Under the pieces are notes generated by a model. It had not been told where the DNA came from and did not search any database. It saw nothing but the letters and a program-made list of their open reading frames with translations. The position numbers were made by a program, and so were the translations under genes. This document shows positions 1 to 5,782 of a stretch of 5,782 nucleotides of DNA, in pieces (within the stretch, counting starts at the first letter, position 1; every line of letters begins with the position of its first letter). Source of the stretch: Dialister sp. UBA6422 (GTDB taxonomy: Bacteria > Bacillota > Negativicutes > Veillonellales > Dialisteraceae); contig DJPC01000163.1 in NCBI GenBank assembly GCA_002439665.1, forward strand, positions 7,630-13,411, in the 5' to 3' direction.

Positions 1-641
1 AAGGGGTTCATGCCTATGGGCAGGAGTGCACCTTTTATACAGAGTCTACGATCCCAGGGGATCGATTCATGTATGCCATGAACGCTATGCTTCCTGGTAA
101 TATCCGTATTGTGCAAAGCAGAGATATGGATGAGGATTTTTCTGTGCGCCGCAGCAATTATGGAAAAACCTATGGTTATTTATTAACTGAAAATCGTCAA
201 TGCCCGCCTTTCTTGAAACGATATATTTGGCGTACCGGGAAAAAATTAGACATCATGAAAATGGAGCAGGTGGCGCAAGTATTGGAAGGAACCCATGATT
301 TTACCTCTTTTAGAGGCAATAATTCTGTTCCTTCTGACCCGGTACGGAAAATCAATGAAATTCGCATTGTCAAAACGGGAGAGCTCTATCGGATCTATGT
401 GACTGGAGAAGGTTTTCTTTACCATATGGTGAGAAACATTGCAGGTGTTTTGGTGGATGCAGGTATTGGTGCCGTAACACCCAAAGAGGTCCAACATATT
501 TTAGAAGCAAAAGATAGAAGAAAATTGGGCATCACAGCTCCGGCGGAAGGGTTGTGTCTCCTTAAAGTGTATTTCCAACCAATCACCAAAGAAAGCATTG
601 ATCGGACTTTGCAAGAACCGTTTTATCCATGGACTCGGTAA
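1..641 (+). CDS. truA: tRNA pseudouridine synthase A (TruA), 3' part; 5' end outside window
   Basis: TruA converts uridines 38-40 of the tRNA anticodon stem-loop to pseudouridine in the cytoplasm. Reading from base 3, the window opens with GVHAYGQ, the segment that directly follows the catalytic Asp in the family motif GRTDxGVHA. The catalytic Asp should therefore lie two codons upstream of the window, and about 50-60 N-terminal residues are missing. 212 residues remain, which fits a full protein of about 250-270. Other family landmarks are the KTYGY segment with the conserved active-site Tyr, GTHDFTSF, the core GFLYHMVRNIAG (bases about 411-447), and the C-terminal TAPAEGLCLLKV. The frame is open to the TAA at 639-641, with no sign of damage, so the truncation is only the window edge. 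An internal ATG at 69 is not a real start because conserved sequence continues upstream of it. A terminator follows at 681-711, which makes truA the probable last gene of its transcript. The family assignment is secure. Confidence 0.96.
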   Translation, partial: GVHAYGQECTFYTESTIPGDRFMYAMNAMLPGNIRIVQSRDMDEDFSVRRSNYGKTYGYLLTENRQCPPFLKRYIWRTGKKLDIMKMEQVAQVLEGTHDFTSFRGNNSVPSDPVRKINEIRIVKTGELYRIYVTGEGFLYHMVRNIAGVLVDAGIGAVTPKEVQHILEAKDRRKLGITAPAEGLCLLKVYFQPITKESIDRTLQEPFYPWTR

Positions 642-680
642 GAGCCATAGGATTATGATACATCTACCATGTAAGATGAC

Positions 681-711
681 GACGTTTCCTTATAAGGAAA
701 CGTCATTTTTT
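681..711 (+). terminator. Rho-independent terminator after truA
   Basis: Bases 681-704 form a perfect 24-base palindrome that folds as a 9-bp stem (GACGTTTCC / GGAAACGTC) with a TTATAA loop. It is followed by an A and then six T at 706-711. It begins 39 bases after the truA stop codon, so it should end the truA transcript and insulate the efflux module. The T-run lies on the + strand side. The other side has no comparable T-run directly next to the stem, so termination is mainly in the + direction. Confidence 0.9.
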
Positions 712-826
712 ATTGAAAGATTTTTGGAGATACGATGTCTTTTGTGTTTTTCAAAAAGGATTGGAAAATGTAAAAAAGGTTACCATCTGCTATTTGATTT
801 GTCTCATAGTCTTTCTGATAAGTTCA

Positions 827-856
827 TTGCAGTGGTGACTGAATATATAGTATAAT
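827..856 (+). promoter_or_regulatory. Probable sigma-70 (housekeeping) promoter of the tetR-efflux module
   Basis: A perfect -10 hexamer TATAAT lies at 851-856, in an AT-rich run. The best -35 is TTGCAG at 827-832, which matches only the first three consensus positions and has an 18-base spacer. No TG extension precedes the -10. The predicted start of transcription is near 863, giving a leader of about 40 bases before the ATG at 904. The -10 is convincing and the -35 is weak. This is the only good promoter seen between the truA terminator and the pump genes. Bases 712-826 hold nothing else I can support. Confidence 0.65.
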
Positions 857-866
857 AGGAAAAAAT

Positions 867-893
867 AGTACTGATAAAACGATTTGAGTACTG
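867..893 (+). promoter_or_regulatory. Candidate autoregulatory operator: two AGTACTG copies
   Basis: AGTACTG occurs at 867-873 and again at 887-893, exactly 20 bases apart, or about two helical turns. AGTACT is itself self-complementary, so the element is both a direct and an inverted repeat. It lies between the predicted transcription start and the Shine-Dalgarno of the TetR gene, and the second copy abuts GGGAGG. TetR-family repressors commonly bind dyads in their own promoter region, so this is a reasonable operator candidate. In RNA the two hexamers could also pair as a 6-bp stem with a 14-base loop. Function is inferred, and a chance repeat is possible. Confidence 0.35.
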
Positions 894-903
894 GGAGGTA
901 ATC

Positions 904-1452
904 ATGTCTAGCCGTTTATTACAAGTGGCAGAAGAAGAAATCCGGCTTCATTCCGTCAAATTCACCATGGATGATATGGCAAGGAAGCTGCGTATGTCTA
1001 AAAGTACCCTCTATCAGCAGGCTTCTTCTAAAGAAGAATTGATACGTATGGTTTGCGAATTTTCTATGAATAAATTCACCAAAGAACAGGGAAAAATTTT
1101 AGCATCTTCTATCAGCGTGAAAGAAAAATTATTGCAATATTGTCAGCTTTTTGTAGAAACATTCTGGGCCTTGCCTGATGGATTTTATAAAGATTTAGAA
1201 ATCCATTACCCGAATATTTGGGAAGACTGGATGGATTTCAAATTGGAACAATTCGAAAATATGATCGATCTTTTGGAAGAAGGAGTGCATCAGGGCGTTT
1301 TTCGCCCTGTGAATTTGAATATTCTTCGAATGATTCTTATCACTTCGACTAAAAATATCACGGATGCGGATTTCTTAAAAGAACAAAATATGACTGGTAG
1401 TGATGCCATGCAGGTTTTAGAGGAAATCATTTTAAAAGGGATAGAAAAATAA
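904..1452 (+). CDS. TetR/AcrR-family transcriptional regulator
   Basis: This 182-residue protein has the size and plan of a TetR-family one-component regulator, usually a dimeric repressor released by a small ligand. Residues about 5-47 form the DNA-binding domain. The helix-turn-helix runs from FTMDDMARKL (20-29) through MSKSTLYQQ (31-39), followed by SSKEELI (41-47), which matches the family pattern of IA..L.vSk.tlY..F.sKeeL. Ala40 stands where Phe is usual. Residues about 50-182 are helical and rich in aromatics (WALPDGFY, IWEDW), as expected for a ligand pocket and dimer face, but the ligand cannot be read. The start is set by GGGAGG at 893-898, five bases before the ATG. The gene sits 116 bases upstream of the adaptor on the same strand with no clear terminator between, so it probably regulates the pump and itself. 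No cognate ligand or symbol is assigned. Activator function is possible but less usual. Confidence 0.9.
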   Translation: MSSRLLQVAEEEIRLHSVKFTMDDMARKLRMSKSTLYQQASSKEELIRMVCEFSMNKFTKEQGKILASSISVKEKLLQYCQLFVETFWALPDGFYKDLEIHYPNIWEDWMDFKLEQFENMIDLLEEGVHQGVFRPVNLNILRMILITSTKNITDADFLKEQNMTGSDAMQVLEEIILKGIEK

Positions 1453-1556
1453 GGGAATGGAAGAATGAAAAGTTAAAAATCATGGAAGTACCGCCAGTGA
1501 TGGGGTGACCTATGGTTGATTATGATTTTACTGGTCTACTTTTCTTCTTCATAAAA

Positions 1557-1571
1557 AGGAGGTATATAATG
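1557..1571 (+). promoter_or_regulatory. Ribosome binding site that fixes the adaptor start
   Basis: AGGAGG at 1557-1562 lies six bases before the ATG at 1569. An in-frame ATG at 1512 would add 19 residues (starting MVDYDF), but it has no good Shine-Dalgarno and would bury the lipoprotein signal peptide inside the chain. The 1569 start places a standard signal peptide at the N-terminus and is preferred. Confidence 0.9.
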
Positions 1572-2633
1572 AATCGATTGTCTCTCTATATAGGAGCGGC
1601 TCTTTTAGGGGCTTCCTTAGTATTTTCCGGGTGTGGCAGTGAGAAGACGGCTGCTCCTAAAGCACCTTTGGTTAAATCTATGGTGATAGGAGAAAGTAGC
1701 CAAGAGGTGAAACATAGTTTTTCTGGAACTGTCCATGGGTACTTTGAATCTCCCTTAGCCTTTCAAGTGGGAGGGCGTATCATGCAGCGGTATGTCAATT
1801 CTGGAGAACGAGTAAGTGCTGGGGATCCTCTTTTCAAAGTGGACTCTAAAGATGCAGAAGAACAAGCAGCTGCGGCAAGATCTTCCCTCAATGCAGCAGA
1901 GGCTTCTTATAAGCTAGCTGCTTCGACCATGGCGCGATATGAGAAACTTCATTCTGTAAATGCCATTTCTGACCTGGCTATGGATCAGACAAGAAATCAA
2001 TTTGACTTGGCAGATGCGCAGCTTCAATCGGCTCAGGCTACTTTGGCTAGGGCAGAAAATAATTTGGGTTTTACTGTATTAACCGCTGATAGAGATGGCA
2101 TTGTGGGCACTACTTTATATGAAGTAGGACAAGTGGTAGCCGCAGGTACACCGGTGGTTTCTATTATTGATGATTCTAAACTAGACGTGTATATTTCCTT
2201 TACAGAAAAGCAGTACCGCCAGTATTCTGTGGGTATGCCCTGTGAAGTCACATTCTGGGCTCTTCCCGGTGTGACTGTGGAAGGCAAAGTCCGTGAAGTG
2301 GCAGCGGCGCCGAATACATCTACCGGTACGTATGACGCCAAAGTGACACTGACCGATCCGCCTCAAGATATAGCGGTGGGGATGACGGCTGAGGTGAAAT
2401 TTGATCAAAACTCTAAGGGAAAGGGAGTCATGATTCCTTTGACTGCCATAGCTACCCAAGATGAGACACCTTCTGTGTGGGTGGTACGGGACAATAAAGT
2501 ATACATACAGAAGGTCCAGGTGGGACGATATGGAGAAGACCAAGTAGAAATCGTATCTGGTCTTTCTAATGGAGATCGGGTAGTGACTGCTGGTATTGGT
2601 AAACTCAGTGAAGGAGAAGAGGTACGGTTATGA
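1569..2633 (+). CDS. Efflux RND periplasmic adaptor subunit (membrane fusion protein), lipoprotein
   Basis: This 354-residue protein is the periplasmic adaptor that links an RND permease to an outer-membrane channel. Residues 1-21 are a lipoprotein signal peptide with lipobox FSGC, so Cys22 should be lipidated. Phe at -3 is less common than Leu but tolerated. The first lipoyl half is at about 60-92 (FQVGGRI ... SGERVSAGDPLFKVD). An Ala/Gln-rich coiled-coil hairpin follows at about 93-167. The second lipoyl half is at about 170-201 (DGIVGT ... VGQVVAAGTPV). A beta-barrel spans about 203-285, and a membrane-proximal domain runs from about 286 to the end. At the hairpin tip, Arg123, Leu127 and Ser134 match the spacing of the RLS motif of AcrA-type adaptors, which contacts TolC-family channels. 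The length is close to the 350-400 usual for the family. Its stop overlaps the permease start by four bases (ATGA), so the two are translationally coupled and should be made in matched amounts. The substrate is unknown, and it is not assigned to a named system. Confidence 0.94.
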   Translation: MNRLSLYIGAALLGASLVFSGCGSEKTAAPKAPLVKSMVIGESSQEVKHSFSGTVHGYFESPLAFQVGGRIMQRYVNSGERVSAGDPLFKVDSKDAEEQAAAARSSLNAAEASYKLAASTMARYEKLHSVNAISDLAMDQTRNQFDLADAQLQSAQATLARAENNLGFTVLTADRDGIVGTTLYEVGQVVAAGTPVVSIIDDSKLDVYISFTEKQYRQYSVGMPCEVTFWALPGVTVEGKVREVAAAPNTSTGTYDAKVTLTDPPQDIAVGMTAEVKFDQNSKGKGVMIPLTAIATQDETPSVWVVRDNKVYIQKVQVGRYGEDQVEIVSGLSNGDRVVTAGIGKLSEGEEVRL

Positions 2634-5600
2634 AAGGCCTGAACTTAGCAGAATGGGCCATCAAGCATAAGCCAGTGGTCTATTTCTTTATTTTCTTCAT
2701 TATCCTAGGGGGAATTTGGTCCTATTTCCACCTAGGACGTAGTGAAGACCCAGATTTTACCATCCGGCAAGCGGTGGTGACAGCCGCCTGGCCAGGAGCT
2801 ACGGCTGAGCAAATCACTGAGCAGGTGACAGATCCTTTGGAAAAGAAATTACAAGATACCAAGGGACTGGATTATTTGAAATCTTTTACCCACAATGGGA
2901 AGACTGTCATTTATGTGAATCTCAAGGATTCTGTCAAAAAAGAAGACATTCAGACCAGGTGGCATGAAATGCGCAATCTAGTCAATGATGAATGGGGCAA
3001 TCTTCCTTCTGGTGTATATGGTCCTTACATCAATGACCGATTTGATGATGTATATGGCTCTATCTATGCTGTCACAGGGGATGGGTATAGCTATGAAGAA
3101 AAAAGAAAAGCAGCAGAAAAAATTCGTCGCCGCCTCACTGGCGTAGAAGATGTACAGAAAGTAGAACTTTTGGGAGTGCAGGAACAGAATATTTATATCG
3201 AAATGGATCAGAATAAACTGGCCTCTTTCGGTATGAATCCCAGTGATGTATTCAAAATTCTGCAGCAGCAGTCGGCTATGACTCCGGCGGGTATGATCCA
3301 TACGTCTTCTCGTAATGTAGCTATCCGAGTGGAAGGACTTCTTGGTAATACAGAGGCTTTGGAAAATATTCCAATCCATGTAGGAGAAAGGAATTTCCGC
3401 CTAGGAGATGTGGCTACTGTGACCCAGTCCTATACCACACCAGAAACTTCTCTATTCTATTTTGATGGTAAACCTGCTATCGGTATTGCTGTTTCTATGC
3501 GAGTAGGCGGGAACAACCTTACCTTGGGAGATAATCTCAATAAGGAAATCGAAAAGGCCAAGGAAGATTTGCCTGCTGGCATGGAAATTGGTCTGGTAGC
3601 TGACCAACCCAAAGTGGTCAATAATTCTATTCATGAATTTACAGAATCTCTTCTGGAAGCCATTGTGATTGTTATGGCGGCTTCTTTCTTATCACTGGGA
3701 CTATGGAGTGGTATTGTACTGGCCCTTTGTATCCCGGTGGTGGTATGTGCCACTTTCCTCTTTATGAAATGGCAAGGCATCGATCTCCACATCGTCTCTT
3801 TAGGAGCCCTAATCGTATCTTTGGGACTTCTGGTAGATGATGCCATCATTGTCATCGAAATGATGCAGGTGAAACTAGAACAAGGGATGGACCGCCTTTC
3901 AGCGGCAGAGGCAGCTTACAAAAGCTGTGCCAAGCCGATGCTGGCAGGTACTCTCATCACCGCTGCAGGTTTTATTCCTGTAGGTATGGCAGAAGGACAA
4001 ACATCTGAGTATACCGCTTCTCTCTTTTGGGTCATCGGTGCCGCATTGATCCTATCCTGGTTAGCTTCTATTTTTGTTAGTCCTGTATTGGGATATCGAT
4101 TTATCAAAGTCAAAACTAAAGAAGAAAAAGAGGCAGAAGAGGCTAAAAAAGGAAAGAAAAGCTTCAAATCCTGGATCGGTGAGGAAGCTTATCGTATTTT
4201 TTACCGATTGATTGCATTCTGCATTCATTTCAAAAAATCAGTGATTGCAGGAACTATTGGCGTATTTTGCTTGACCTTAATGACCCTTCCCTGGGTGAAT
4301 CAGGAGTTTTTCCCTGATTCTGTTCGTCCAGAAATTATTTTGGATGTAGACCTACCATCAGGGGCTTCTATTAATGAAACGAAGAAAGTGATGAGTGGTA
4401 TCGCAGATAGTTTATATGGAGATGAAAGGATTTCTTCTTTCTCTACTTATATTGGTGATACAGCACCTCGTTTTATTCTTCTCTTTGACCCGAAAGCACC
4501 TGAAGATGGCCATGGGCAGATGATTATCGTGGCCAGTGACCAGAAGGGAAGAGATGAAGTAAGGAAAGAACTGACAGAATTCATTGCAGAAAAATACCCC
4601 GATGCGAGAGCCCATACTCGGCTTATTACCACCGGTCCGCCTTCTGAATACCCTATTATGTTTAGACTTTCCGGTGATACCATCCAGGATACTAGCCGGC
4701 TGGCTTCCGAAGCATTGGCTATTATGAAGCAAAATCCTAATATCACCAATGCCAGCTTAGATTGGCCGCAAGAAACACCTATGGTGAAACTTCATATCAA
4801 TCAGGATAAAGTCAGAGAACTGGGTATCGATAACTATGCCGTGTCCCAGGATCTATATGTAAAACTTTCCGGTTACAAAGTGGCAGAATCTTATCAAGGG
4901 GACCAGCTCGTACCTATTTCCTTTAAACTAGAAGGCGACAATACAGCGCGTCTTGCTAACTTATCGTCTCTTCCTGTTCATGTAGGAAATGGTCGCTATG
5001 TGCCTTTAGGTGAATTTGCTGATATTTCCTATCAAAATGAAACCAGTACCATTTGGCGCCGGAATCTAAAGCCTACCATTACATTGCGCGCTGAAGTGAC
5101 TGGAGGAAACACAGCTGATTCCGTAGCAAGTAACTTGTACAATAAAGATCTGAAGGAATTTAGAGACAATCTACCAGATGGATACACCTTTGCTAAAGAT
5201 GGGTCTTTGGAATGGAGCGAAAAGTCCATGAAATACCTTTTTGCGGCTGTTCCTATGATGGTATTCTTTGTTCTTATGGTACTCATGTTTGAATTGGGGC
5301 AAATTCCGAAATTGGTCATTGCTGTCATGACAGGACCTTTGGGACTCATTGGGGCCATCTTGACACTTCTTATTACTCGCCAGTCTATTGGATTTGTGGC
5401 CATTATCGGTATGGTGGCGCTCTCTGGCATGGTTATTAGAAATAGTATTATTCTATTGGATCAGATACGTCAGCACTTAGAAGCAGGGAAAGCACCCTAT
5501 GATGCAGTGGTAGAATCGGCAGCCCTTCGTTTTCGTCCCATCATGCTTTCTTCTGTCACAGATGTATTGGGCTTTGTGCCCCTTATCCCTAACCCATTTT

Positions 5601-5731
5601 GGCGTCCTTTGGCAGTTTCCTTCATCGGAGGACTTCTCTTGGCTACGGCTATCGGTCTTCTAGTCGTACCAGCTCTTTACTGCTGGTGGTATAAAGTGCA
5701 AGAACCAGCCAATGCCATGAAGAGTAGATGA
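2630..5731 (+). CDS. Efflux RND transporter permease subunit (HAE-1/AcrB-like)
   Basis: This 1033-residue inner-membrane antiporter uses the proton gradient to drive substrates out through the adaptor and an outer-membrane channel. The length is normal for the family (AcrB is 1049). The two-fold repeated layout is visible. TM1 is at 16-35, followed by the first periplasmic porter/docking loop. TM2-TM6 lie at about 344-492, then a Lys/Glu-rich cytoplasmic linker at 493-510, TM7, the second periplasmic loop, and TM8-TM12 near the C-terminus. The family motif GLLVDDAIIVIE in TM4 gives Asp403 and Asp404, equivalent to AcrB Asp407/408. In TM10, GMVIRNSIILLDQI puts Arg937 where AcrB has Lys940. In TM11, Ser974 replaces AcrB Thr978. 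GRSEDPDFT, AAWPGATAEQI and GVQEQNIYIE resemble, from memory, the TriC-like branch. Metal (CzcA) and SecDF types do not fit. The gene overlaps the adaptor by ATGA, with AGAGG at 2618-2622 inside the adaptor gene as ribosome site. No frameshift is seen. Substrates are not predictable, and the class call is firm. Confidence 0.96.
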   Translation: MKGLNLAEWAIKHKPVVYFFIFFIILGGIWSYFHLGRSEDPDFTIRQAVVTAAWPGATAEQITEQVTDPLEKKLQDTKGLDYLKSFTHNGKTVIYVNLKDSVKKEDIQTRWHEMRNLVNDEWGNLPSGVYGPYINDRFDDVYGSIYAVTGDGYSYEEKRKAAEKIRRRLTGVEDVQKVELLGVQEQNIYIEMDQNKLASFGMNPSDVFKILQQQSAMTPAGMIHTSSRNVAIRVEGLLGNTEALENIPIHVGERNFRLGDVATVTQSYTTPETSLFYFDGKPAIGIAVSMRVGGNNLTLGDNLNKEIEKAKEDLPAGMEIGLVADQPKVVNNSIHEFTESLLEAIVIVMAASFLSLGLWSGIVLALCIPVVVCATFLFMKWQGIDLHIVSLGALIVSLGLLVDDAIIVIEMMQVKLEQGMDRLSAAEAAYKSCAKPMLAGTLITAAGFIPVGMAEGQTSEYTASLFWVIGAALILSWLASIFVSPVLGYRFIKVKTKEEKEAEEAKKGKKSFKSWIGEEAYRIFYRLIAFCIHFKKSVIAGTIGVFCLTLMTLPWVNQEFFPDSVRPEIILDVDLPSGASINETKKVMSGIADSLYGDERISSFSTYIGDTAPRFILLFDPKAPEDGHGQMIIVASDQKGRDEVRKELTEFIAEKYPDARAHTRLITTGPPSEYPIMFRLSGDTIQDTSRLASEALAIMKQNPNITNASLDWPQETPMVKLHINQDKVRELGIDNYAVSQDLYVKLSGYKVAESYQGDQLVPISFKLEGDNTARLANLSSLPVHVGNGRYVPLGEFADISYQNETSTIWRRNLKPTITLRAEVTGGNTADSVASNLYNKDLKEFRDNLPDGYTFAKDGSLEWSEKSMKYLFAAVPMMVFFVLMVLMFELGQIPKLVIAVMTGPLGLIGAILTLLITRQSIGFVAIIGMVALSGMVIRNSIILLDQIRQHLEAGKAPYDAVVESAALRFRPIMLSSVTDVLGFVPLIPNPFWRPLAVSFIGGLLLATAIGLLVVPALYCWWYKVQEPANAMKSR

Positions 5732-5782
5732 CGCAGGCTTTTCAAGATAGAAAGCTTTCTGTATATGTTCCTATTTCTATGA

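Noticed and set aside
735..773. Twelve-codon open frame (MSFVFFKKDWKM) preceded by GGAG at 726-729
   Set aside because: It lies downstream of the truA terminator and upstream of the only recognisable promoter, so it has no evident transcript. A frame this short is expected by chance.
598..855. Open frame of 85 codons on the + strand between truA and the regulator
   Set aside because: It starts inside truA, runs through the terminator palindrome and the promoter spacer, has no ribosome site, and its translation resembles no family I know.
1494..1534. CCAGT ... ACTGG inverted repeat before the adaptor, followed by a pyrimidine-rich run, as a terminator
   Set aside because: The stem is only five pairs around a 31-base loop and no clean T-run follows, so it cannot be called a terminator.
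1512..1568. 19-residue N-terminal extension of the adaptor from the ATG at 1512
   Set aside because: It lacks a good ribosome site and would displace the lipoprotein signal peptide. AGGAGG is correctly placed for the ATG at 1569.
2033..5430. Several minus-strand open frames of 60-133 codons opposite the adaptor and permease genes
   Set aside because: They are antisense to well-supported genes, lack ribosome sites and recognisable domains, and their translations look like shadow composition.
5735..5760. Possible hairpin (AGGCTTT with AAAGCTT) and palindrome AGAAAGCTTTCT after the permease
   Set aside because: The stem is weak and no T-run follows before the window ends. A real terminator or a further gene may lie downstream, but it cannot be supported here.

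Overview
The window is moderately AT-rich and every supported gene lies on the + strand. It holds the 3' part of a housekeeping tRNA-modification gene (truA). After it come an intrinsic terminator and a complete three-gene module: a TetR-type regulator, a periplasmic adaptor lipoprotein (MFP/HlyD type), and an RND inner-membrane drug/proton antiporter of the HAE-1 (AcrB-like) class.

Organism: an RND pump with a lipid-anchored periplasmic adaptor requires a cell with an outer membrane. The strong Shine-Dalgarno sites (GGGAGG, AGGAGG), the AT-leaning composition and the TruA sequence recall Firmicutes. Together this fits a diderm Firmicute such as a member of the Negativicutes. That is an inference from style, not from a marker gene, and other low-GC diderms are possible.

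Layout: 1-641 truA, cut by the window edge just after its catalytic Asp. 681-711 rho-independent terminator. 712-903 intergenic, with a TATAAT promoter at 851-856 and a duplicated AGTACTG sequence between the promoter and the start codon. 904-1452 TetR regulator. 1453-1568 spacer with no convincing terminator. 1569-2633 adaptor. 2630-5731 RND permease, overlapping the adaptor by ATGA. 5732-5782 short tail with no recognisable gene.

How they work together: the regulator probably controls its own promoter and, by read-through, the pump genes. The adaptor is anchored by Cys22 and should bridge the permease to a TolC-like outer-membrane channel. Its hairpin tip keeps the Arg-Leu-Ser spacing used to dock on TolC-family proteins, but no such channel gene is in the window. 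The permease keeps the TM4 Asp pair and has Arg where AcrB has its TM10 Lys. Substrates cannot be read from the sequence. I see a well-formed but conventional efflux operon and no evidence of an undescribed system. The most useful second looks are the proton-relay variants and the candidate operator.
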